A stretch of DNA of 6,317 nucleotides from an uncultured Tolumonas sp. (lineage in GTDB: Bacteria; Pseudomonadota; Gammaproteobacteria; Enterobacterales; Aeromonadaceae): contig CAIZDF010000216.1 of NCBI GenBank assembly GCA_903931645.1, forward strand, positions 1 through 6,317, in the 5' to 3' direction. The translations under genes were made by a program, and so were the position numbers. Below the pieces are notes generated by a model. That model made no database searches. It was not told where the DNA came from and was given only the letters and a program-made list of their open reading frames with translations. Positions 1-6,100 of the stretch are shown one piece after another; position 1 is the stretch's first letter; the number at the start of each line of letters is the position of its first letter.

Positions 1-1
1 G

Positions 2-1309
2 ATCAGCACTGATCTATTGTCCTGGACACACCTACCGATCGCATTAGCACCTGATGCGTTGGGCATGTGTTTTTCCGGCACCGCAACTGTCGACTATGGT
101 GATAAATCCGGTTTGTTTAATGGCAAAGATGGCCTATTGGCCTATTACACTATTGCCGCAGAAAAACACCCAGACGATGTCGATTTTCCCCAATCGCAAG
201 GCTTAGCCTACAGCCATGACAATGGCCGCCACTGGAGCAAATACAGTGGCAATCCGGTTATTGCGAACCCTGGTCTGCAAGATTTTCGCGATCCCAAAGT
301 GTTCTGGCACACCCCAAGTCAGCATTGGATCATGGTGGTGACAACAGGGCAGCAAGTCAGTATCTATCGTTCTACCGATGCCAAAAACTGGCAATTCAGT
401 TCATCGTTCGGTGATGGGCATGGCGCACACGATGAACGGGCGTGGGAATGTCCCGATCTGTTTGAAATAAAAATAGCAGGCAGCACAGACAGTCGTTGGA
501 TCTTGATTGTAGGTGTACAACGTGAAGCCTATGCGGGCGGCTCGGGTACGCAATATTTTGTTGGTCAGTTTGATGGCGAACGATTTATTGATGATCACAC
601 ACCGGAAACCGTGTTATGGCTGGACCATGGTCGCGATTTCTATGCAACGCAGACCTGGGCCGATATTCCGCAAAGTGATGGTCGCCGCATCGCATTGGCG
701 TGGATGAGTTGCTGGCCCTATGCCAACCATACGCCAACACAAAGCTGGCGTTCGGCGATGAGCATGCCGCAGGAGCTCATTCTAAAACCGACGAATGAAG
801 GGTTGCGATTACACCATGCCTTTATTCGTGAACTTGATGCTGCTGCGCATGTCACAACACACCCGTTAACCGATAATACCTATACGGCTTCGGCATCACT
901 GCTGCAAACCGAATGGCAAGCTGCAGCTCGTTTAACGCTGAATGTCGCACTGGATGATAACAGTTCGTTGTCACTGACGCCGTTGCAGGGCACACAGCTT
1001 ATCCTGACCACTCAAGATGGCGTTTTAACGCTACGTTGTCAGCGTTTTGCTGCTTCTGGTGATGAGACATATGAACAACAATTTCCTCACGATTACACTT
1101 TGACATTAGGTGCTAACCGGAAGATTTCACTCGATTTATTGCTGGATCGTAGTTCGGTGGAATTACTGCTGGATGATGGGCGTTATGCCGTGACGAATCT
1201 GGCGTTTCCCGAACAAGGGCCAAATCACTGCTTCAGTGCGGAAGTGATAACTGGCGCAGTAACGGTAAGTAATGCGCTCTGGCATACTTTGGCTTTACCT
1301 CCAATATAA
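2..1309 (+). CDS. GH32 beta-fructosidase, levanase/fructanase type (5' partial)
   Basis: This is a glycoside hydrolase family 32 enzyme that releases fructose from beta-fructosides such as sucrose, levan or inulin. The frame is open to the window's left edge and reads I-S-T-D-L before the TTG at 17. That matches the family's HAVSTDL-W-HLPIALAPD segment, so the TTG is internal and the true start lies upstream. Counting the TTG as residue 1, visible motifs are FSG (19-21), RDP with the transition-state-stabilising Asp92 (codon 290-292), and WECPD with the acid/base Glu144 (codon 446-448). GRDFYATQTW (about 205-214) and W-RSAMSMP-EL (about 242-255) follow. The C-terminal beta-sandwich carries the DRSSVELLLDDGR motif. 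The nucleophile motif (WMNDPNG) is missing only because the window starts late. The GGSGTQYFVGQFDG and DFYATQTW segments favour levanase/exo-fructosidase over ScrB. Substrate and cellular location are inferred; any signal peptide would lie outside. Confidence 0.9.
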   Translation: MSTDLLSWTHLPIALAPDALGMCFSGTATVDYGDKSGLFNGKDGLLAYYTIAAEKHPDDVDFPQSQGLAYSHDNGRHWSKYSGNPVIANPGLQDFRDPKVFWHTPSQHWIMVVTTGQQVSIYRSTDAKNWQFSSSFGDGHGAHDERAWECPDLFEIKIAGSTDSRWILIVGVQREAYAGGSGTQYFVGQFDGERFIDDHTPETVLWLDHGRDFYATQTWADIPQSDGRRIALAWMSCWPYANHTPTQSWRSAMSMPQELILKPTNEGLRLHHAFIRELDAAAHVTTHPLTDNTYTASASLLQTEWQAAARLTLNVALDDNSSLSLTPLQGTQLILTTQDGVLTLRCQRFAASGDETYEQQFPHDYTLTLGANRKISLDLLLDRSSVELLLDDGRYAVTNLAFPEQGPNHCFSAEVITGAVTVSNALWHTLALPPI

Positions 1310-1324
1310 TAACTGGAAATGATG

Positions 1325-1353
1325 TTGCTACTGCTTAGGTAGTGCTTTATAAA
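1325..1353 (+). promoter_or_regulatory. Candidate sigma-70 promoter for the lacI-type gene
   Basis: TTGCTA at 1325-1330 (4 of 6 to TTGACA) and TATAAA at 1348-1353 (5 of 6 to TATAAT) are separated by 17 bp, the ideal spacing. Transcription would begin near 1360, leaving a leader of only about 10 nt before the ATG at 1370. A short dyad (CTAC at 1328-1331, GTAG at 1339-1342) sits in the spacer and could be a half-formed operator. The alternative is that the regulator gene is only expressed by readthrough from the hydrolase gene 60 bp upstream. The match was found by eye and could be chance. Confidence 0.35.
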
Positions 1354-1369
1354 AATTAATGGAACGTCA

Positions 1370-2377
1370 ATGACAACAATAAGAGATGTCGCTCAGTTAG
1401 CGGGAGTATCCATTGCCACAATTTCCCGCGTGCTGAATAACTCAGATAAAGTATCACCTGATACGGCGGCACATGTGCGTGCCGTAGTGCAAGAGCTGGG
1501 TTATGTTTATAACCAGCCGCTCGGCGGTGGGCGAAAGAGTGTGGAAAAAACACCATTGTTCGCCATTATTTTACCGACCTTGGCGAACCCTTATTTTGCC
1601 GAATTGTTGGATATTGTTGAGCAGGAAGCCCAACACCTTGGGCGGGCGTTGTTGGTTTTTAACTCACGCGGCGATGTTCAACGTGAACTGACTCTGATGA
1701 ACGCGTGTCAGCAGTATAAAATTGACGGTTTGTTTATCGTGCCGTGTTCACGCACGACTGAGCACATTGCCACGCTAAATAGTCTGCCGTTCCCGGTGGT
1801 GGTATTAACACAACTGGTGGCGGAATTAACCAGCGTGGCGGTTGATCATGTGGAAGGTGGTGCTCAGGTTGCGGAACATCTGGTCAGCATGGGTCACACC
1901 GCGATTGGTTATTTAGGTTCCGTCGATGATGTTGAGCAGAAATTTGGTGGTTTCAGAGATCGTTTGGCGGCGCTCGGAGTCCCTCTCGAACTTGAAAACA
2001 TTATTCAAACACCGGCACTAACAGCCATCGAATTGGCCGAGTGTTTTAATAACTATCTGGATACGCACCCGTCATTACCATTTTCTGCTATTTTTGCTTT
2101 TAACGATGTGGCAGCGCAACAAGTCATCGAAATATTGCTGCAACGTGGTTATCAGGTGCCAGAACAGGTGCTGGTGGTTGGCTTTGATAATACGTTACTG
2201 GCGAAGGTGATGAACATCAGTAGTGTTTCCCAGCCAATGCGTGAAATTGGTCACTTGGGCTGTCAGGAGATGATGCGCTTAGTGGAAGGCAAAGAGACCG
2301 ATATTCATCATCTGACCTTGTCGCCAAGACTGGTTTTACGCAGCAGCTCAGTCAAGGTGAATAAGCGAAAACTTTAA
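1370..2377 (+). CDS. LacI-family transcriptional repressor
   Basis: This is a LacI/GalR-family DNA-binding regulator of 335 residues, the usual family length. The N-terminus (TTIRDVAQLAGVSIATISRVLN, residues 2-23) is the classic helix-turn-helix, with SIATISRV as recognition helix, followed by KVSPDTAAHVRAVVQELGY. The core is a periplasmic-binding-protein-like sensor domain from about residue 62, with ANPYF (72-76), DGLFIVP (119-125), VAVDH (156-160), GHTAIGYLG (175-183), FAFNDVAAQ (242-250) and VVGFDN (269-274). A weak Shine-Dalgarno (GGAA, 1361-1364) precedes the ATG. It lies just downstream of a GH32 gene on the same strand, so it probably represses a fructan or sucrose utilisation cluster in answer to a sugar or sugar phosphate; that role is inference. 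The hinge after LGY reads NQPLGGGRK instead of the usual N-x-x-A-R-x-L, which is unusual. Its stop overlaps the convergent hdfR stop. Confidence 0.9.
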   Translation: MTTIRDVAQLAGVSIATISRVLNNSDKVSPDTAAHVRAVVQELGYVYNQPLGGGRKSVEKTPLFAIILPTLANPYFAELLDIVEQEAQHLGRALLVFNSRGDVQRELTLMNACQQYKIDGLFIVPCSRTTEHIATLNSLPFPVVVLTQLVAELTSVAVDHVEGGAQVAEHLVSMGHTAIGYLGSVDDVEQKFGGFRDRLAALGVPLELENIIQTPALTAIELAECFNNYLDTHPSLPFSAIFAFNDVAAQQVIEILLQRGYQVPEQVLVVGFDNTLLAKVMNISSVSQPMREIGHLGCQEMMRLVEGKETDIHHLTLSPRLVLRSSSVKVNKRKL

Positions 2378-3231
2378 ACGGTCTGTGTGCCAAGACGTAA
2401 AGGGCGATTGAGCAGCGCCTCTAGCTGAGGTTGCTGTTCACTACCACTACGATAAGCCAGATAAATGGGGCGTGGTAACACTTGTGCGCCATCGACAAAA
2501 TGCAATTCACCATTTTTCAGGTGACTGGCAATAAAATGCCGCGGCAGATAAGCAACACCGCCGTGTTTCAGCAGATGATGTAACGCTTGCTGAACAGAGC
2601 TGGTCTGTAACGTCGGCATGCGTTGCAATAATTCCGCAGGCACGTTCGCCGAGCCCATATTGGTGCTCCAATCAAGCCAGATCACCGCTTGTTCATTCAG
2701 CATGCTGGTATTTAAGCGCGGTGTGCGACTCACCAGACAAAGCTGAAATTCCCCCACCTGACGTACGGTGACTTCATCAATTTTACTCGGTTCAGTCATT
2801 ACCGCCAGATCGAGCGCGCGCTCTAAGAGCTGGCGACAGAGTTGTTCACGGTTTCCCGTTTCTAACCGCATCGCCTGATCTTGCTGCTCGCTAAACCAGC
2901 CATCGAGCCATTGCTGTAATCCCATCTCCCAACATGCTTGCGGCGCACCAATTACCAGCTGATGCTGCATGGCATCATCTTTGGCCAAAGTCTGTTTCGC
3001 ACGGCCTAAGGTCTGCAAAATAGTTTCAGCATAGGGCAGGAGATGTTCACCCGATTGGGTTAACTGAATATTGTTACGGTGACGAGCAAAAAGGCTAACG
3101 CCCAGCTGTTGTTCCAGCTGGCGAATGCGAAAACTCACCGCCGATTGTGTGAGATACAAATTCTCGGCGGCGCGTCCGAAGTGACGGGTTTTGCTGACCT
3201 CAATAAAGGTACGCAGCAGATCCGTATCCAT
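2374..3231 (-). CDS. hdfR: LysR-type transcriptional regulator HdfR
   Basis: This is a LysR-family regulator of 285 residues. The winged helix-turn-helix (TRHFGRAAENLYLTQSAVSF, about 15-34, then RIRQLEQQLGVSLFARHRNNIQLTQSGEHLLPYAE) is nearly the same as E. coli HdfR, including the HFGRAAE-LYLTQSAVS and RHRNNI-LT signatures. A more diverged effector-binding domain follows from about residue 91 (LVIGAPQACWEMGLQQWL). HdfR in E. coli is known as an H-NS-linked repressor of the flagellar master operon flhDC; the same target here is not shown. The ATG at 3231 shares its A with the upstream maoP stop (TAATG). GGAG lies only 2 nt before the ATG, so initiation probably depends on ribosomes finishing maoP. 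The assignment rests on the strong N-terminal match plus the maoP neighbour; the effector domain alone would support only a LysR-family call. Confidence 0.87.
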   Translation of the reverse strand: MDTDLLRTFIEVSKTRHFGRAAENLYLTQSAVSFRIRQLEQQLGVSLFARHRNNIQLTQSGEHLLPYAETILQTLGRAKQTLAKDDAMQHQLVIGAPQACWEMGLQQWLDGWFSEQQDQAMRLETGNREQLCRQLLERALDLAVMTEPSKIDEVTVRQVGEFQLCLVSRTPRLNTSMLNEQAVIWLDWSTNMGSANVPAELLQRMPTLQTSSVQQALHHLLKHGGVAYLPRHFIASHLKNGELHFVDGAQVLPRPIYLAYRSGSEQQPQLEALLNRPLRLGTQTV

Positions 3232-3560
3232 TACTCCAGTGGCTCTTCTACCGTTTCGAAGCTACCTTCGTCGCCGTTAGAAGTGCATAGACGGTGTACG
3301 CGGCGTGGACCGATCACCTTGATATATTTCAACCATACTTTGGCAAACGGGTTGCCCGCGGCATCACCAGCGGTTACTCGTTCAACAAATGCAGTTTCTA
3401 CATCATCTTTTGGCAGTCGTTTGCCTTGGTACAGTTCCATCATGGCATGCCCATGGCGTTCCAGCAGATCACTTTCACCAACAGTAAAATTACCGCTGCG
3501 GCGAATGCCACGTGGGAAGTGTTGCAGATCGTTAAAACGTTTTTCTGATTCAAAGCTCAT
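3231..3560 (-). CDS. maoP: MaoP-like DUF413 protein (YifE family)
   Basis: This is a small soluble protein of 109 residues, about the length of E. coli MaoP/YifE. Conserved family positions include RFND--HFPRGI-RSG-FT (8-26), LLERHG-AM-EL--GKR-P (32-50), FVERV-AG (58-65), VWLKYIKVI--PRRVHRL (75-91) and an acidic tail (about 96-109). In E. coli this protein acts with the short site maoS to keep the Ori region of the chromosome as a macrodomain; how it contacts DNA is not evident from the sequence. The ATG at 3560 is chosen because the N-terminus aligns with the family there. A modest AGAGG (3573-3577) lies about 12 nt upstream, which is rather far. It heads a two-gene unit with hdfR on the same strand and overlaps it by one base. 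Confidence 0.88.
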   Translation of the reverse strand: MSFESEKRFNDLQHFPRGIRRSGNFTVGESDLLERHGHAMMELYQGKRLPKDDVETAFVERVTAGDAAGNPFAKVWLKYIKVIGPRRVHRLCTSNGDEGSFETVEEPLE

Positions 3561-3584
3561 GGCGTATGAGTACCTCTGTTATTC

Positions 3585-3620
3585 CATCGCGGGGAAGTAT
3601 GTTCAGCATCGCGCATACTT
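3585..3620. repeat. Compact inverted and direct repeats in the maoP leader
   Basis: A perfect 7-bp inverted repeat, AAGTATG (3595-3601) and CATACTT (3614-3620), encloses a 12-nt centre. The heptamer CATCGCG occurs twice, at 3585-3591 and 3607-3613, exactly 22 bp apart, or about two helical turns, with the second copy abutting the right inverted arm. The cluster lies 25-60 bp upstream of the maoP ATG. It could be a protein-binding site (HdfR autoregulation or a maoS-like element) or an RNA stem-loop in the leader. The repeats are directly visible; the function is not. Confidence 0.5.
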
Positions 3621-3642
3621 AAAAATCGAGTTTTTTTTCTTT

Positions 3643-3670
3643 ATGATAAATTATTTTTATCGATGACCAA
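3643..3670 (-). promoter_or_regulatory. Candidate maoP-hdfR promoter
   Basis: On the - strand, TTGGTC (3670-3665; 3 of 6 to the -35 consensus) and TATCAT (3648-3643; 5 of 6 to the -10 consensus) are separated by 16 bp. Transcription would begin near 3636, giving a maoP leader of about 75 nt that includes the repeat cluster at 3585-3620. The -35 is weak, so an activator or an AT-rich upstream contact may be needed. It was found by eye in AT-rich DNA, where chance matches are common. Confidence 0.3.
3645..3661. repeat. AT-rich dyad GATAAA-N5-TTTATC
   Basis: A perfect 6-bp inverted repeat with a 5-bp centre overlaps the candidate maoP -10 and spacer. Its symmetry and size fit a dimeric repressor site, but its AT-rich makeup also makes it likely to arise by chance. 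No regulator can be assigned from the sequence alone. Confidence 0.4.
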
Positions 3671-3724
3671 TGTTACGTCTAAGTGTATTTTTCTTGTACT
3701 GTTTGATCGCTATGGATAATTCGT

Positions 3725-4939
3725 TCAAGGCTGCATAATTCGCTGCAATAAATCGCTTTCATGCAGTGCTCGCTTAATCAATGCGTAGCCTCCCATCGTG
3801 CCTTGACCTTGAAAATGTGCTTGGTCTAAATGTAGCTCATGATGGAAATTAGGCAGTGACTGGCGTTGAATTTGCTGCAGTAATGCCGGAAATAGCACCG
3901 CTGCACTTTGTACGATTTCACCTGCCAGCAGGATCTTTTCCGGGTTAAACAGATTGACCAGAATAGCTAATACCCGCCCCAGATTTTCTCCGGCCTGACG
4001 AATGATTTGTACGGCGACCTGATCGTTTCGGATCGCTGCCTGACAGATTTTCTCAATACTGAGATTTTCATTTTGCAGTGTGCTTTTGTGACCTTTCGCT
4101 AATAAAGCCCGGGTTTGTGCCATGATGGCTTTATTGGCAACCAGCGTTTCCAGACAACCAAAATTTCCGCAATGGCATTGCTCACCAAATGGATCAATCT
4201 GAATATGACCAATTTCCCCGACATTCCGGTTTTTACCTAGTAACAATTGCCCGTTACTGACGATCCCTGAACCGGCGCCGTGATGAATACTCACTAAAAT
4301 AAAGTCTTGGCAGCCTTTTGCTGCGCCCAGGTAATATTCCGCTAAGGCCAATGCGCGGGTGTCGTTACCGATATAAATTGGTAACTGAGTGATGCTTTGC
4401 AGACGCTGAGCCAGCTCCAGATTAGCTATCTGGTGATTTGGCGAATAAAGTACGGTGCCGGTTTGCGGATCAACTAAGCCGGCCATGGTGATGGCGATAG
4501 CAATAAATTGTTGTTTGGGTTTCGCTGTTTGCAGATGTTGCCCAATAGCCTGCTGCAAGGTGGTGACAATACTTTCTGCATCATGTTGCACTAACGGGGT
4601 CACAGTATGTTGATGAATGGCACCCGACAGATCCATGACGCTGCATTGTAATTCCTCGCGGCCTAAGCGGCAGGAGATAAACAGAAAAACGGCTTGTTCA
4701 GTGGTCAGCGATATGGCGGGGCGGCCACCGGTTGACGCTTGCTGGGCGACCTCTTTGATCAAACCATTTTCGAGTAGCTGGCGGGTAATATTAGTGACGC
4801 TGGCCGGAGCCAGCGCACTGATTTGGGCGATATCCACACGGGAGATTGGGCCTTGTGTATCAATTAAACGATACACCAATGCCGCATTAACCTGCTTTAG
4901 CAGTTCATGGTTGGCAACCCGTTCTCCGTGTGAACTCAT
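3725..4939 (-). CDS. nagC: N-acetylglucosamine repressor NagC (ROK family)
   Basis: This is a ROK-family transcriptional regulator of 404 residues, close to the length of E. coli NagC. NagC represses the nag genes, with GlcNAc-6-P as the inducing ligand. The N-terminal helix-turn-helix segment (VYRLIDTQGPISRVDIAQISALAPASVTNITRQLLENGLIKEV, about 22-64) and QQASTGGRPAIS (66-77) match E. coli NagC closely. The sugar-kinase-like fold shows GNDTRALALAEYYLGAA (191-207), GAGSGIVSNG (221-230) and the ROK zinc motif, with His245 and Cys255, Cys257 and Cys262 in GHIQIDP-GEQCHCGNFGCLET. LVNLFNPEKILLAGEI (328-342) is also typical. The ATG at 4939 overlaps the nagA stop as ATGA and has AAAGGA at 4951-4946, so it is the last gene of a nagBAC operon. 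No nagD follows; maoP comes next after 164 bp. Confidence 0.95.
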   Translation of the reverse strand: MSSHGERVANHELLKQVNAALVYRLIDTQGPISRVDIAQISALAPASVTNITRQLLENGLIKEVAQQASTGGRPAISLTTEQAVFLFISCRLGREELQCSVMDLSGAIHQHTVTPLVQHDAESIVTTLQQAIGQHLQTAKPKQQFIAIAITMAGLVDPQTGTVLYSPNHQIANLELAQRLQSITQLPIYIGNDTRALALAEYYLGAAKGCQDFILVSIHHGAGSGIVSNGQLLLGKNRNVGEIGHIQIDPFGEQCHCGNFGCLETLVANKAIMAQTRALLAKGHKSTLQNENLSIEKICQAAIRNDQVAVQIIRQAGENLGRVLAILVNLFNPEKILLAGEIVQSAAVLFPALLQQIQRQSLPNFHHELHLDQAHFQGQGTMGGYALIKRALHESDLLQRIMQP

Positions 4940-6087
4940 TCAACATCCTTTGTCCAGTGTCCGTTAACCATGGTATCCATGATCTTAAAATCTTTCGTCA
5001 GCAGCGTCAGGTTGGCGATGTAACCGGGCTGAATGGCACCGAGTTTATCTGCTTCACCAATGGCGCGGGCAGGGTAGAGTGTGGCCATTCGAATGGCTTC
5101 ATCCAGTGGCAAACCTGCCTGCTCAACTAATAACTGCACACCTTCTACCATGGTCAGGGCCGAACCACCAAGTGTTCCGTTACTATCTTCGCAGCGGCCG
5201 TTGCGTAAAAAGACTTCTGCACCACAAAAATCAAATTTTTCGAAGCCGGCTGGTGGCATTGCGGCGGCAGTAGCATCAGTGACCAGACACAGCCGATCAC
5301 CCAGAACTTTTTTCGCTAATCGCACATTGGCCCAGTGCACATGAAAACCATCGGCCACGACACCGGTATAAACATCGTCACGGTCATAAATAGCGCCGAC
5401 AATGCCTGGGGTGCGGCCATTTTCAGTGGCAGTCATCGCGTTATACAGGTGCGTGGCAAAACGAATACCGGCGTCAAAACCCGCCATCGCTTGCTCATAG
5501 GTCGCGGCAGAATGGCCAATACTGACCGTCACACCCGCATCGGCGAGTTGGCGAATATGCCGAGCCAGATTAAGTTCCGGTGCCAAGGTTATTTTCTTCA
5601 GCCAGGGCGCCTGCTGACTCAGATACGTAATCATCTCGTCAGACGGTTGGCGTAATTGCTCTTGCGGGTGAATACCTCGCCGTTTGGGGTTGGTATATGG
5701 CCCTTCCAGATGCATGCCTAACACCTGATGCTGGTGTTGCTGCATGAACTGTTTGGTGGCACTGAGCGCTTGTTGAATGACTTCATCGCTATCACTGATC
5801 AGTGTCGGCAAAAAGCTGGTAGTGCCGGAGCGTAGATTAGTGCGTTGCATATGCGCCAGCGTAGCCACATCTGGCGTGTCATTAAACATCACACCACCGC
5901 AGCCGTTCAGTTGCAGATCGATAAAACCAGGGCAGAGCAGGTGACCTTGCATATCTTGTTGCGGCAGATCTGCGGGAAGTTCTGCCTGTGGTAACAGCGC
6001 GACCACTTTTCCTTCGGCAACCACAACGGCTGTATCCGTCAGCCGTTGATAACCTGTCAGGAGTACACTGTTACAAAGCGCGTACAT
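4936..6087 (-). CDS. nagA: N-acetylglucosamine-6-phosphate deacetylase
   Basis: NagA is a cytosolic amidohydrolase that converts GlcNAc-6-phosphate to glucosamine-6-phosphate and acetate. At 383 residues it has the normal family length. Metal-site and catalytic motifs are intact: HLEGPY (126-131, metal-ligand Glu128), GHSAATY (191-197, His192), THLYNAM (212-218, His213), DGFHVH (246-251) and LVTDAT with the catalytic Asp271. PGFIDLQLNGCGGVMFND (53-70), LRSGTTSFLPT (85-95) and GSALTM (308-313) are also present, and the end KDFKIMDTMVNG matches the E. coli C-terminus. The start at 6087 is secured by a very strong AAGGAGGA Shine-Dalgarno (6099-6092) that overlaps the nagB stop codon. It lies between nagB and nagC on the same strand. 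Its substrate GlcNAc-6-P is also NagC's inducer, so its activity feeds back on expression of the operon. Confidence 0.97.
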   Translation of the reverse strand: MYALCNSVLLTGYQRLTDTAVVVAEGKVVALLPQAELPADLPQQDMQGHLLCPGFIDLQLNGCGGVMFNDTPDVATLAHMQRTNLRSGTTSFLPTLISDSDEVIQQALSATKQFMQQHQHQVLGMHLEGPYTNPKRRGIHPQEQLRQPSDEMITYLSQQAPWLKKITLAPELNLARHIRQLADAGVTVSIGHSAATYEQAMAGFDAGIRFATHLYNAMTATENGRTPGIVGAIYDRDDVYTGVVADGFHVHWANVRLAKKVLGDRLCLVTDATAAAMPPAGFEKFDFCGAEVFLRNGRCEDSNGTLGGSALTMVEGVQLLVEQAGLPLDEAIRMATLYPARAIGEADKLGAIQPGYIANLTLLTKDFKIMDTMVNGHWTKDVE

Positions 6088-6091
6088 GTTT

Positions 6092-6100
6092 TCCTCCTTA
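6092..6100 (-). promoter_or_regulatory. Strong nagA Shine-Dalgarno overlapping the nagB stop
   Basis: The - strand reads TAAGGAGGA: the first three bases are the nagB stop and the following AAGGAGGA is a near-perfect anti-16S match, 4 nt before the nagA ATG at 6087. This decides the nagA start. It also means ribosomes ending nagB cover the nagA ribosome-binding site. Confidence 0.85.

Larger units (their letters stand above)
3561..3724. other. Intergenic region between nagC and maoP
   Basis: This 164-bp AT-rich gap is the only sizeable non-coding stretch in the window. It must hold the end of the nag transcript and the start of maoP-hdfR, both on the - strand. There is an AAAAATCGAG followed by eight T on the + strand (3621-3638), which gives poly-A on the - strand. 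No GC-rich hairpin followed by a U-tract was found in the - strand direction, so nag transcription may end by Rho or run on into maoP. No open frame with a convincing start and protein character was seen. Confidence 0.7.

Noticed and set aside
17..19. TTG as the start of the GH32 gene
   Set aside because: The frame is open upstream to the window edge and the preceding residues continue the GH32 consensus, so this is an internal Leu codon. The N-terminal nucleophile motif must lie before the window, so the gene is not truncated in the genome on this evidence.
1328..1345. CTAC/GTAG hairpin after the GH32 gene as a terminator
   Set aside because: The stem is only four base pairs, with no continuous T-tract following it, so it is too weak for Rho-independent termination.
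3102..3121. Strong inverted repeat CCAGCTG-N6-CAGCTGG
   Set aside because: It falls in the hdfR region encoding QLEQQLG, a conserved LysR segment whose repeated Gln-Leu codons produce the symmetry. No regulatory context supports it.
3621..3638. AAAAATCGAG plus T8 as an intrinsic terminator
   Set aside because: The stem would be almost all A-T. The T-run is on the + strand, where no gene arrives, while nagC transcription comes from the other direction.
3079..3666. Long open frame on the + strand opposite hdfR and maoP
   Set aside because: It lies antisense to two well-recognised genes. Its product is low-complexity and Ser/Arg-rich with no family resemblance, and it ends in translated AT-rich intergenic DNA.
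4617..5344. Several open frames on the + strand opposite nagC and nagA
   Set aside because: All are antisense to genes with intact catalytic or metal-binding motifs, and none has a recognisable protein pattern.
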